From Iris pallida (Eukaryota > Streptophyta > Magnoliopsida > Asparagales > Iridaceae), in contig JANAVB010044017.1 in the NCBI GenBank assembly GCA_029216955.1, positions 3,104,844 to 3,168,843 on the forward strand: a stretch of 64,000 nt of DNA, read 5' to 3'. The translations under genes and the position numbers were made by a program. Below, in pieces: positions 11,019-22,230 of the stretch. Positions within the stretch are counted from its first letter, which is position 1. The number at the start of each line of letters is the position of its first letter. Below the pieces are notes generated by a model. It made no database searches, was not told the origin of the DNA, and saw nothing but the letters and a program-made list of their open reading frames with translations.

Positions 11019-12079
11019 TAGTGTGTCTTTGTAATCCTACCATAAAGTTTTATGCTATTAGTTCAAAGGAAAATCTACTAGGCATCTAACTTTTGGTTCA
11101 AAGGAGGATCACTGACTGGAAAACTATCAGGTAACAGTGGATACTTATTCTCTGGAACATGGAAGGGATACGGACCCATAACCACTGTTGTCTACTATGT
11201 ATTTTTCTGCGAAAAAAATAGATCCTGTGGAAGGTTGGCTTAAACGCATTAATGAGTTCTCAGGCAGAGTGAATGCCTGGTGTGCTTTACAGGAAGCACG
11301 GCAGAGCAGCACTGCAAGGAGTGAAACTCCATGCTACAGTGGGGTAACTCCACCATGAGGTTCCCAGGTAGGGGTAATGCCTCGGCTTTGCAAGCCAAGT
11401 CACAGCGACGTAGCACCGCAAATAGGCAGGTAGCCTAATGCTGTATGACGTAATTAAAGAGTTGTAGACAGCACTACAAAGGGGAGGATGGCCCCATGTT
11501 ACAGTGGCACGACACCACAATGAGGTACCCAGGTAGGGGTAAAGCCTCGGCATTGCAAGCCATGTCGTTGCGGCGTAACACCGCAAGGAAGCCTTAGGCT
11601 TCATGCTGGACAGTTTGGCACTACAAAGAGGCTTGTGACCTCATGCTACAGTAGTATGACACTACGATGAGGTTCCCAGGTAGGGATAATGCCTCGACTT
11701 CAGGCCATGTCATAGCGGCGTAGCACCGCAAGGAAGCGCAAGGCTTCATGCCATATCTCTTTAATAAAGAACTCACCTATAGTGTATGGAAAGAGATATC
11801 AGGCCGTCTCTTGAGGGTAAACTTGTAGACGTCCAAAATTATACACTGAAACCAGGCTAGCACAGGGCCTTTAATGTGCAGCCAGAAGCACACGTAACTA
11901 CACTTTATGAGTGGGAAGAATTACAATTGTGGTGCAGAATTCAAGGCGTAGTCCATTCTTGTATCACATTATTATTTAACCCATGCGGGAAGATTCAAGT
12001 CGTCAGCGACATCTATCCTAATGCAAAATGGACAGTTACTGTGGGGAACGCTCAACCCTGGACACATATATATGTTGTG
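11019..12079 (+). repeat. Copia-1 3' untranslated region with three 147-165-bp tandem repeats
   Basis: The phrase CCCAGGTAGGG(G/A)TAA occurs at 11363, 11528 and 11675. Each is preceded by a short GAGGTTCCC or GAGGTACCC and followed by GCCTCGRC..AGCC and GTAGCACCGCAA-like words. Repeat unit lengths are 165 and 147 bp. No protein motif is present on either strand, although stop-poor frames occur because of the repeat structure (for example 11287-11604 on the minus strand, which is not believed). Such blocks between pol and the 3' LTR vary widely among Copia families; function unknown. Confidence 0.75.
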
Positions 12080-12083
12080 ATAT

Positions 12084-12092
12084 GTGGGGGAT
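12084..12092 (+). promoter_or_regulatory. Copia-1 polypurine tract
   Basis: GTGGGGGAT directly precedes the 3' LTR start TGTCGGTG. This position and purine run are those used for plus-strand priming in LTR elements. Confidence 0.7.
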
Positions 12093-13411
12093 TGTCGGTG
12101 CTTTCTTTACATGGAGAGAGCTTGCTCTCAACATGCCTTGTAAATTTTAGTCCCACATCGGAAATGCACCATGAGTTATCTCAACATATATACTTGGGTG
12201 TGTTGTTGAGAGATACACATGGGGTGGTGACCCTAAGGAGGGAACCATGTGGGTGATTTTACAAGGAGGTAAGAATAAGGCTCCAAGGATTAAGCATTAA
12301 TGCTTTTGTCATTCTCTTGGATTAATTCCATTTGGAGCTAAGCCCCAAAGGGGCTTAGCGACTCAGACTCGGACTCGGACTCATGGGCTCATGAGGCGTA
12401 ATGTGGCATTTTGTTGGCGCACTTTGCACTTAGCACGTCAGCAGTCATGCGGTCTTTATGCGGCTCATATGCGGCCATGCGGTCTTATGCGGCATGCGGC
12501 TCATATACGGCCTTATGCGGCTCATGCGGCCATGCGGCTCATGCGGCACATGCGGCACATGCGGCTCATGCAGCTCATGCGGCTCATACGGCACATGCGG
12601 TCCATGCGGTCCATGCGGCTCATGCGGCCCATACGGTCCATGCGGCTCATACGGTCCATGCGGCTCATGCAGTCCATACGGCCATTAGGCTCATGCGGCC
12701 AGGCTGCTGCTGCTGCCGCATGGAGGGATCCGCTGACTGTGCAGATTACAAATCAGTTATGGAAAGGTTGAATCAATACGATTAAATCAGATCCTATCTT
12801 TGTGGGATTTGAATTAATTCAGATCCTATCTTTGTGGGATTTGAATTAATTTCGTAGGATTTGAATTAAATCTCGTTGCTATCTTTTGGGATTTGATTCA
12901 ATCTTTCCATAACTGAAGAGGCGGCTAGGGTTTCCACCCTCTTTCTATAAATACTCTCTTCTGGCCTCCTTTGTGACTACTACGAAAATTACAAGTCAGA
13001 AAAGGAGAAAGAGATAGAGAGAGTTGCTGCCGCCATTGTAAGTCCATCCGAGGAGTCAGAACAGAGGTAACTTCGAGCGTTCCACAAGTTTTTCAAACTT
13101 GCTGGTTCCTGGAAGCAGATCGTGTGGGGCGAATCTTGCTTTGAGCAACGGTGTTTTGACACCCCAGCAACTGTTCTTCATCTAATCTTCCTCCAGATTA
13201 TTGTAACTCGTTCTGTCCCAATTGCAACACGTTTGCAAGGAAGAACGAGAGATCTTCTCTTCTCTATTTCCCTCCTTCAGATTGTAATTTGGCTATTTGT
13301 TTTATTGTACCATCGTAGATCTTGAGTTTGATCACTGCAAAGTTTTTGTGTGACATCTCAGATCTCGATTGCATCAGTTTTTCTATCTTTGATCAAGCCC
13401 CGGGACTAACA
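12093..13411 (+). repeat. Copia-1 3' LTR (1,319 bp)
   Basis: It matches the 5' LTR, with canonical TG..CA ends. It is longer by about 280 bp because of the CATGCGGC minisatellite at 12420-12700. CAGGA follows immediately (13412-13416). Confidence 0.93.
12420..12700. repeat. 9-bp minisatellite (CATGCGGCT and variants) within the Copia-1 3' LTR
   Basis: About 28-30 units of roughly 9 bases (CATGCGGCT, CATGCGGCA, CATGCGGTC, CATACGGTC) run in a row. Because the unit is a multiple of three, all plus frames stay open and produce spurious repetitive proteins. The 5' LTR jumps from AATGTGGCATTTTACAAATC directly to GCTGCTGCTGC, so the array is absent there. Confidence 0.9.
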
Positions 13412-14019
13412 CAGGATGTACTAGATTTTGATTGTGATCGATCTTTCTACCTTTGTTGTTTATTGGTTGGACTCGATGACGTTCAAGCCTAGAGGAAACA
13501 TTAAGTTGTACTTATTTACGTGAGTGACATCTTTATTCTCAATTCATTTATTATTATCTGTGTATTCTGATATTCATATAAAATTATTTTCTACTAGTGG
13601 GCTTAACACAGCTTATATTGGTGGAAAAAGATCAATGCAGAAGCCAACATGGAAAATTCCCAAGGTAATCAAAATTATATAGGACTTATTAGCTATATAA
13701 TCATCGATTTGATATTTTCTTGCTACTAAATAATATATTTATGCAGTGCCCAAAGCAAGAAGGGGGTGTTGAATGTAGGTATTTTGTTCTCAAGTTTATC
13801 AGGGAACTTATGGTGGATTGTTCTGTGCCGATCGAGAAAAAGGTAAATTATTCATGAATTTAATCCTTAATTACTTTTTTGAAATTTTAGAAATGTAACC
13901 ATTATTTTCCTAACGTTCAGTTAAAAAAGTTGGCTGAAAAACCAACAAACACAAAGAAGGAAATAAATGAAGTCTGGTGCAAACTCATCGAATTCATTGC
14001 CACTCATATGAATACATGA
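13412..14019 (+). pseudogene. CACTA-1 second gene: Ulp1-like domain, C-terminal exons
   Basis: Four exon pieces can be read with GT..AG borders: 13412-13519, 13598-13664, 13747-13842 and 13921-14019 (stop TGA). They give VVYWLDSMTFKPRGNIK, GKRSMQKPTWKIPK, CPKQEGGVECRYFVLKFIRE and EINEVWCKLIEFIATHMNT. This is the standard end of CACTA-linked Ulp1-like domains, where the catalytic Cys sits in a (D/E)CG motif; here the motif is ECR, with Gly replaced by Arg. An in-frame TAG occurs soon after the Copia-1 border. Frames join cleanly across the introns, which supports the exon model. Confidence 0.72.
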
Positions 14020-14257
14020 GTGTTGAGGTACTTCTAACTTGTAGATGGATACCCTTTCTTTAAAGAGACTAATAAATTGGTCATTAGTTTCATGTTCCTA
14101 GGCTTTAATGGGCGTTGATGTTCTGTTATTGGTTTCGAAAGAGAGGAAATTATATAGCATCTACAAGCAGTAATGCTCTAACAATGAAGACTTCATGCAA
14201 TGCCTAATCTAGAAGCTTTCCATGTCATATATATATATTGCATTTGTAAACTTCATA
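14020..14257. other. CACTA-1 non-coding DNA before CACTA-2
   Basis: AT-rich sequence after the Ulp1-like stop codon, with no gene seen. The ATA at 14255-14257 is the left target duplication of CACTA-2. Confidence 0.5.
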
Positions 14258-15066
14258 CACTACCAAAATTTACTGATTTAGCGACGGCAATATCCGTCGT
14301 CGATCTATTGCTAAACCAGTTTAGCGACGGATCACTGACGGATATTGACCAAAAAATCCGTCGACAAAAAGCTCCTCGCTAAATCTATCCGTCGCTAGGT
14401 TGTCGCCAGGCGACGATTTAGCGACGGATTTTTGTCAGCCTCATTCGTACAGCTAGCGACGACTTACCGATGGTTTTTCGTCAAATCAAGTATCAGAAAG
14501 TGAGTGATACAGCGTATTTTCGACGGATATGTCCGTCGACAATCCGTCGGTAAAGCGTATCAGAGAGTATCGGGTCCGTCGCTAATCCGTCGGCAACTTG
14601 TCGGTAAACGTGTATCAGAGAGTTTCTGATATGCAAAGCCTGTCGCTAATCCGTCACTCTTCGTCGCCACCTCGTTATGGATTAGCGACGGAATAGCGGC
14701 GGTAGATCCGTCGATCCGATTCTGGAAATGTTTGACCTTTCCAGAACCTTGGCGACGGATATTCCGTCGCTAATCCGTCGAAAATAGTCGCTAGCTTGTC
14801 GCTATTCAGTCACGATGTTGGCGACGGATTATCCGGCGCTAAATCTTTACCGACATCTAGCGACGGAGTAGCGACGAATATTCCGTCTCTAAGGTTTTGT
14901 GTATCTTTTATATCTCCAGAACCTTGTCGACGGATAAGCCGTCGCTACGTAGTCGCTATCCGTCGCTAACTGGAAATTCCTAAAAATTCTCCAGTTAGCG
15001 ACGGATATTTCGTCTCTCAGTCATCGCAAGTCGTCGCTATTTAGTCGCTAGTCCGTCGCTAACTGG
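14258..15066. repeat. CACTA-2 left terminus and subterminal repeat array
   Basis: Over 800 bases contain dozens of copies of TAGCGACGG, TCCGTCGCTA, GTCGCTA and GCGACGGAT in both orientations, often as back-to-back inverted pairs able to fold. The same motif set occurs at the right end (32386-32725). In the family such motifs are the transposase recognition sites. Confidence 0.88.
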
Positions 15067-15380
15067 GAATTTTTTTGAAAAAAATTGCATAAAACAGAGC
15101 ATTGTTTGTTCACACAACATCCGAAACATCGAAAAATCACAATATACAATCATACAAACCAATATATAATCCAATATACATCATACACCAATATATAATC
15201 CATTACAAATATGCATCACATAAACCAACATAAAATTCACACCAATTATCCAAAAATTAACCATTATCCAAAACATTCATCAAAATCTAATATCCGTCGC
15301 TATAATATCCGAAATTCCCACAAATATTCAATTTTTAAAAACTATTCAAATACAATACATCAAGGAGGAGGAGGAGGAGT
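15067..15380. other. AT-rich segment after the CACTA-2 left array
   Basis: A/T- and CA-rich DNA (AACCAATATATAATCCA repeated near 15158-15200). It lies downstream of the minus-strand Transposase_24 gene and probably forms its 3' untranslated region. No gene seen. Confidence 0.5.
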
Positions 15381-17278
15381 TCAATCGTCCGCTGGTGGTA
15401 CTCCCTGCTGTCCCCAACATAAATACACATCTACCATATATGGCGGTAATCCATCGAAGACTTGGTCTGAAAGTTGGCGTAGCTGCTCTGGCGATATCAG
15501 GTCAAGGAGTGCCGTCACAGTAGGAGGCGGTACCAGAGGGGCATCAAGGTTAAAAGAAAGACGTCCGGCGGAAGAAGGACCGGCACCAGCAGTAGACGGA
15601 CCGGCAGCAGCAATAGACGGACCGGCAGCAGTAGAAGAAGGCAGAAAGTACTTGGCCAATTGCTCCCGTATTGACGACACCGCCTCATACAGATGCGCAA
15701 GCTGTGACCTCACATCATCGTTTGCTGGGGCTGCAGAAGGAGGCGGGGGCGGTGGAAATCTCTGAACCGCCGCGTGCAACGATGCTAGGGTGCCGACTCC
15801 GTACAGACGCCCTTTCCTAAAGTCGCCGACGGTATCTACGAACAAGTCGTCATTGCGAGCGGCCATAGAAGAGGGCGTCCGGGCGGACGTCATTTTACCG
15901 ACATCCTCAGAGCAGATGGTTGAGCCCGACTAAGGGCCTCACGATATGCAGCCTATCAAATGAATGTGTTTATACTATAAGTTTACCTAAGTTGTAATCT
16001 AAATCCTATGTTTCCCTAAGTTATAGTATGAATCCTAAGTTTACCTAAGTTATAGTATGAATCCTAAGTTTACCTAAGTTATAGTCAGAATACTTTTAAT
16101 TCTAACATAAATCTCATAAACATAAGTACTTACATCAGTCTCCTTGGCCCTCTCGTCGACGAAGTTCCCGTCCTTCTGTCTCTTGTGCGTATCTTGGAAT
16201 ATATCGTGCAGGGTGACCGAATATGTCTCTTTTCCCTCCTTCACCGCCCATTGGATCTGCATACGAAATATTCATAGAATTTAATTAACTACGTATATTA
16301 ATAATACCGAATTAGATAGTGGAATAAATTTGCGGTATCTTACCAGATCTACAAGCGTCGCTGCATAGGGCCTTGATCCCCCCATGTGAAGCCCCACGGC
16401 CCGTCGGTTCGCCTTCGCTTTCTCCGATTTCTCCTTATACGCAGGAGTATCCATCTCATCCAAGACCTGCTCATAATAGTCCTACTAGATCCAATTCGGC
16501 TTCGAATGCACCGTTCGAAGGTCATACATCGTATCCCGTATCTTCTTCCTGGTAGCACTTCTGTAGGTCCTGCAGATCGTCTCCTCACGATGGAGGGGCC
16601 ACCAGAACGTCCTCTGACATACAAATTCAATTATCTCATAATTAAAAAAATGGTTGATTAAAGAGCAACTAATAATTAACTACAAGATATATATATAGCA
16701 TCATCTCGTCGAGCCAGACGTACTGCAAGTCTGCGGGCAATGACAAAAAATTGAGGTAGGGGCCATGAAAGTTAGCCCGGATAATGCCCCCTAGAATCCT
16801 GGCAACATTCTATGGAAAAAACCTACAAAGAAGCAATGACTGGATTATTAACTTGAATAAATGAAACAAATTTAACAAATTATCTTAAATTTACTTACGA
16901 TTCACCCGCGGGCCATAGCTCTCGTTGGAACTCGCCCATCGGCCTCTCTGGTGCCGTCGAAGGATCCGCAGGTCCGTGCATGTACTCTCCAGTAACCGGA
17001 TAGAACTGAGTATGGGGGTACTCTGGGTCCCACCGTGCAGTAACTGGTGGGTCTGCTGGTGGAACGGATCTGCTAGCGGATGGAGACGTAGGTCTCGATG
17101 AAGTTGTCGATCGACGGCGAGATAGGTCTATGCCCGAGGTACTCTATGGGTCAGGATCGCTAGATGGAGTCACATCTCATGAAGGTTAAATGCGACCACG
17201 ACCACCAGTACCACCACCACGACCACGACCACGACCAGCACGACCAGCACCAGCAGCACGAGGAGTACCAGCCATCAT
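15381..17278 (-). pseudogene. CACTA-2 Transposase_24 (Ptta/En/Spm, TNPA-like) gene, decayed
   Basis: Read on the minus strand, five exon-like blocks follow one another. (1) 17278-16899 starts MMAGTPRAAGAGRAGRGRGR and ends RELWPAGES at a GTAAGT donor. (2) 16809 to about 16695 has NVARILGGIIRANFHGPYL. (3) About 16613-16339 has RTFWWPLHR, DTPAYKEKSEKAKANRR and GLHMGGSRPYAATL, the core signature of PF03004-type proteins. (4) About 16258-16133 has DIFQDTHKRQKDGNFVDERA. (5) About 15960-15381 has DLFVDTVGDFRKGRLYGVG, a Pro-rich linker and a short helical tail. These proteins bind the subterminal repeats and assist tnp2. An in-frame TAA near 17186, paired stops near 16500 and a frame change near 15900 make it a pseudogene. 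Exon borders are partly approximate. Confidence 0.8.
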
Positions 17279-17579
17279 GACCTGTAAATAGAACACATAA
17301 ACATAATTAACAAGATAGAAGTATAAATGAATATAAAACTAAACTAAAATATATATACCACCAGCAGGGCGACGAGTTCCATCGTGACGAAAAGGACTAG
17401 GAGTGCCATCTGTAAAAAGAAAATCATACAATAAGTTGATGATCGAACGACAAAAGCATGAACTGAAACAAGAATGCAGAAGTTTAAACTGAATTCACTA
17501 AGTTAGTTGTAAGTGCTTTTATGAGGTCAAACTAAATTCACGTAATTAGAAGTATTTTTAATATACACTGATATTTAAT
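17279..17579. other. Intergenic DNA between the two CACTA-2 genes
   Basis: About 300 AT-rich bases with no gene. On the minus strand it lies between the acidic tail of the tnp2-type protein and the start of the Transposase_24 gene, so it would hold the terminator of one and promoter of the other. No clear motif was seen. Confidence 0.45.
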
Positions 17580-17982
17580 CTAATCATCATCATCATCTTC
17601 GTCCTCGTCCTCGGCCTCGTCTTTATCATCATCCTCATCCTCAGCCTTATCCTCATCGTCGATTTCATCTGTATCCTCATCCTCATCAAATTCTTCTTCT
17701 TCTTTTTCTTTTTCTTCTTCATCTTCTTCTACGTCAATATTTGGAACAAGACGCCTCTTTCTCCCCTGGTTGATAGCTAAGTCTTGTGTATCAACATTTT
17801 TCTCCCCTCTATTTTCCTCAATAATATCTTCAACATCCATGGTATTCGACTGTTGTCCCAAGTATTGGGACTTTTCGATCTGGTCCTCTTGGTATGCTGG
17901 GTCTCCAACACTAAATGTATTTCTAGATTTAATCTTGCATACTGTCCACCAGTCAAATCGATCTCTACGATGCCTTAGGTAG
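17580..17982 (-). pseudogene. CACTA-2 tnp2-type protein, acidic C-terminal tail
   Basis: The minus-strand frame reads RHRRDRFDWWTVCKIKSRN, then SVGDPAYQED, then a basic patch (GRKRRLVP) and a long Glu/Asp tail to the stop near 17580. A DUF4216 domain followed by a Tyr/Pro segment and acidic tail is the normal end of CACTA tnp2 proteins. The frame continues without shift into 28767 once Gypsy-1 and one copy of GGTAG are set aside, so this is the last exon of the gene at 28767-29645. Confidence 0.78.
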
Positions 17983-20215
17983 TGTAACACCCAGTTTTCT
18001 AAAATTGGGGTATTTTTGAAAATTTATTATTTTTATTATTTATTAATGGTATTTTAGTCATGATATGAATTATGGTGATTTCTAGTGTAATTAAAACCAT
18101 TTCCTAAGTCATGACTTATGACTTTGTGACTTTACTAGTATAACCCTAGTGTAAACCCTAGAGATTTCATAACCTAGAGACTAACCATGATCATGTGAGC
18201 CTAGCCATAGGCTTAGAACATCAAATTAGTGTTTTTAGCCAAAAAGGGTATTTTGGTAATTTACTAGATTTTATTTGAGATTATGTGATTTTAATATTAT
18301 TTAATTCTTGTTAAGTACCATGATTAGTCCCTAACCTATCTCACCCTAATCTAGAGGTTAGCTACTAACCTAGAAGTTAGAGGATAGATATTGGTCATGG
18401 ATTAAAGTGGTGTAAATATCTTAGAATGCCTTTATTGATATTTTGCTTAAAACGCTCAAAATATCTCAACCTTTTGCACCAAAGTCTTTGCCTTAACCTA
18501 AAGGAAAGCCAAAGACACCCCCCTTGCCATGGTCGGCCAAGGACACCCTCGTAGCAGCCACACCATTCTATATAACCTCATCAAATCATTCATGAACATT
18601 TTACATGAATTTTAATCCTACAAAATCCCATTTCATTCAAACCTTGATAACTTGATCATTTTTTATCCAAATCACCTCTAGTTTCTTGTATTGGACTCCC
18701 CTACACTAGAGGATACTAGTTAGGGCCTGCTATCAAGGAATTGTGGAGCTTTGGGCATCACCAAGAGAAGAGGACACCCCCCTACTTTGGTGTTTTCTTG
18801 AGTTTTTACTAAATTGGTAAATACCCTCAAACCTTGTTAATATTATGTTTTCTCTTCATAGTTGCATGCATCTAGGTACCATGGAACTGTAGGTCAAGTT
18901 TGGTAGGAAATAGGTTTGGTTTGGTGTCCGTATCGAACACGTATCTGTGTTAAATTAGAGTGTTTGGTGAAATGCCTCATAGAACTTTTTGTTCTTGGTT
19001 TTCAAAACAAATTACATATTTATGAAGCTTATTATATGTATATTGTATGTTGGTGGGACTGAGTTGATATTAGGGTCCTTTTCGTGTCCAAATTGGACAT
19101 GAACACACAAGCTGGACACCGCACTGAAGCATACAGCCTCCCCTGCTACTCGACACCTAGTGCGGACACTGTAGGACACATGGACACGTGAAAATTGACA
19201 CAGAGGAGGGGGCAACCTCTGTCATGCCCCCCTCGAGTTTGAGACACGTTTGTGTCGTATCGAGAACGCACGGACACGTGCACTGGTCGTGCACTGTCAG
19301 CACACACGCACACGGGGGCCAACTTCGTGCGTGTCATGTCGCATGGACACGACACTGGGCACCTCGTGGTGACACGAGTGTGTAGCCCATCATGGGGCAA
19401 ACACATGGACACGAGCACGTGGTGTGTCGTGTCCTGTATCGTGAACACGGGACACTTGACCGCGTGCACGATGCGGTCAGAACACGCGTATCAGTCGTGT
19501 TTTTCATGACTGATACGGACTTCGTATCGTGTCCTGGAGCATTGTGGACACGGTACAGGGTGTTGGACACATACCCTGACCCTAGGCAAACCTAGGGGCA
19601 CGAGCACGAGACTCCTAGACACGTGTGTCGTGTCCTAGAGTGAACTGCACACGTGCACGATACTGTGTGTGTGTGTGTGTGTATCAGTGTTTACCCGTTT
19701 CAGGTTTGTGAGTCGTGGACACGTCAAATTGTGTCGTGGTGTCGTGTCAGGCCCCCTAGACACTAGAGGACACTTGGGGCATCAATTACCAACCCTTGGG
19801 TTCGAGCCTTAGCTCGGTTTTGTGTGTGTAAATAGGTTTGCCCATTTTACCTATGCACAGTGACATGTTTCCAGATTTTGGGATAATTCCCAGTCTTCCA
19901 AAACGAATTTCAAACCTATTTTTGTTATGATTTATACATGTATTTGTATATTTTCAGTGTATGTATACGTAGTATATATGTATGTGTGTGAGTAGAAGGA
20001 ATTTGAGGATATATATATGTGTATATATGTAGTTATGTATATATATACATATATATGTATGTATGTGTACTCTGTGTGTGGGGGGGGACTGTTTTCTGGG
20101 ATTCCAGAAATCTGGAACCCCCCTTTTTTCCTGTGTCAGTCCAGCTCTCATTCACTCTCTCTCTCACTCTAATTCTCTCTCTCACTTCTCTCCCTATATG
20201 TATATATAAATATAT

Positions 20216-20251
<36 letters not shown>

Positions 20252-22127
20252 GATATATATATTTGTACTAGATCATATATAGTGTCATTATATATATATG
20301 TGGGTTTTGTATTATATATAGTGTATTCATATATTGATATATAGGTAGTAGATAGATTGTATATACCTATGTATATATATATGGTGTAGATAGTGTATGT
20401 ATCTATTGTATATATATATGGATACCTATATAAGGTATCCTAGATACATGGGCCTATAGCCTATGGTCTATGGTTAGTAGGTTTAGACTTGACCAATAGG
20501 TCTAGTAGACCTAGTTTAACTAGCAAATTGACCCTTGTTGACCATTGTTGACCAAAGTCAACTATTGGTCAACCATGACCTAATTGACTTAGAAATGACT
20601 TGGATGAACATAGAAGGACTAGTTGACTAAAGTTTGACTAAATCCTAACTTGTTGATTAAGTTTGACCACTTGGGTTATATAGATAGCCTATGTAGATTA
20701 AGATATGTATGGGGTTAAGTGGAATAATTAGGGGTTGTGTCATGTTTTGAGTTAGTCTTATGGAGTATTGACTTAGATAATTGACCACTGACCTAATTAC
20801 CTTGTTGACTAGTCTTTGTTTGACCAAAACCTTAGTTAGTCTAAGTTTGACCTAGACTTGACCTAGAATCATGTAGTATGCATTGTATACTCTATTTTTA
20901 CCATTTTGGATACATTGTGACTTGTATTGCTCTGATTAGGAGCCATACATCTCTCCTCAGGCAGTATATCCTCTTCAGACATTCAGTTATCATGCGAGTA
21001 CATTCTCTGACCGTTTCATACTTGCCAGGATTTATATTCTTGCTCTAGATTACTTTACTTGATGCTGACACGATTATTATCACGGATTTGTACTATATGG
21101 ATCTTTTCATGAGATGTTATCCCCCTCGGGAGCATCAGATACAGCATGTTTGTGCGTTTCACGAATTATCATGTATCTCTATGCTTCTATAGATTCATGA
21201 ATCGCTTGTGACTCATGTACTCTCATGTTCACAGAGCCTCTCATGAATCACCCATTTATGGGCTTATCACGAATCTTAACATAACTTGAACGGATCCTTG
21301 TGTATTGATTGGGGATGGGGGAATGGAAATAGTCATGTGGATATTACCCCAGTAGCTGTAGTCATGAATCACTCTTAGCTGTAGTCATGAATCTTCTATG
21401 CCATTCACATGTCTATATTTTACTCTGACTCACTAGTCACTGCTAGTTCTCTATTATAGTAGATATTTCATTACAGTTATCTCTTTTACTACATGTATCT
21501 TCTTTCAGCAGTTCCTGTATTTTACTCTATTGCATGCTTTATATTTCCTATCATACTATGCACTGCGCGAGATGTATTGTGCTCGTTCCTGTCCTGACTG
21601 GACCTGTTGAAAATATTACAAAGGATGAGGATGAGGCCCTGGTGTCTACCTATTATGGAGCAGGACTAGATGATACTTATGTTGTGGACCCTCAGCAGGA
21701 TCCACCTGCAGCTGAGGATGTTACCCCAGTAGTCTAGGCTAGTTTAGCTAGTCAGTCTTTTCATATTATCATTTTGTCTCACATTCTGAGTTGTATTTTG
21801 AGATGTTGAGATGTATAGACTCTTAGACTTATATTGTATTTTGGGTTGACATTCTGGATGTTATGTTATCCTAGACACTTGGACTTATTTCATCTCTGCT
21901 ACTGTTCTCTTTGAGTTACTGTCTATCTATCTATCTTTCATTTTTCTACCCTAGATGTGATTGAGATTGTTTTCTATTATGTCACCTCTATTCGGAGAGT
22001 ATATACTATACAGGTACCTTTATATTGTTAGATGATTGACCTAGGACAGCGTTCTACCACCGACACTGCGACGTAGACTGGACGTACCCACTTCTCGTGT
22101 CCTTACTCTAGGGTGCGGGTCGTGACA
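17983..22127 (+). repeat. Gypsy-1 5' LTR (4,145 bp)
   Basis: An exceptionally long LTR. Internal landmarks, all shared with the right copy, are: a GT-rich segment full of GGACACG/CGTGTCC words (19070-19780), a TG run (19663-19682), TATATA microsatellites (20010-20070, 20200-20265), a CT-rich tract (20145-20195), a TTGACC-rich segment (20480-20860) and a small conserved open frame (21534-21737). Ends are TG..CA. Confidence 0.93.
21534..21737 (+). other. Small acidic reading frame conserved in both Gypsy-1 LTRs
   Basis: A 67-residue frame with an acidic C-terminal half (GLDDTYVVDPQQDPPAAEDV) is present here and at 28168-28371, with about seven residue differences. In this position it sits about 390 bases before the LTR end. 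No start context or known domain supports translation, and LTR pairs keep frames simply because they are recent copies. Recorded because of its non-random acidic composition. Confidence 0.25.
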
Positions 22128-22136
22128 CATTTTTAG

Positions 22137-22153
22137 TGGTGGCTCATGCAGGT
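22137..22153 (+). promoter_or_regulatory. Primer-binding-site-like motif of Gypsy-1
   Basis: TGGTGGCTCATGCAGGT begins 10 bases after the LTR. It has the frame of the tRNA-Met site followed by its usual context (TGGTATCAGAGCAGGT in the Sirevirus here) but with a different centre. Gypsy-2 carries the same variant at the same offset. Confidence 0.4.
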
Positions 22154-22230
22154 CGAGTTTATGTAGTGGTATTCAAACTAAGAGTATCACTACAGCCTGT
22201 GATAGGATTTGAGGAATAGGCTTAGAGAGA

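Larger units (their letters stand above)
6041..13411 (+). mobile_element. Copia-1: LTR retrotransposon (7,371 bp)
   Basis: Directly repeated LTRs start TGTTGGTG (6041) and TGTCGGTG (12093); the right one ends CTAACA (13411) and the left one CTAATA (7080). A 5-bp duplication, CAGGA, flanks the element. The gene order gag, protease, integrase, RT, RNase H identifies Ty1/Copia. A purine tract GTGGGGGAT abuts the 3' LTR. LTRs differ by about 2% in the first 200 bases read, mostly transitions, suggesting a fairly recent insertion. It lies inside the second gene of CACTA-1. The polyprotein carries three premature stops. Confidence 0.95.

Noticed and set aside
12391..12785. Three overlapping repetitive proteins (His/Ala, Met/Arg, Cys/Gly)
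   Set aside because: Translations of the 9-bp minisatellite in the Copia-1 3' LTR, whose length is a multiple of three.
19146..19595. Overlapping frames in the GGACACG-rich part of the Gypsy-1 LTR
   Set aside because: Six-frame openness comes from biased GTGTC/GACAC wording; the frames shift and break between the two LTR copies (25831-26275).
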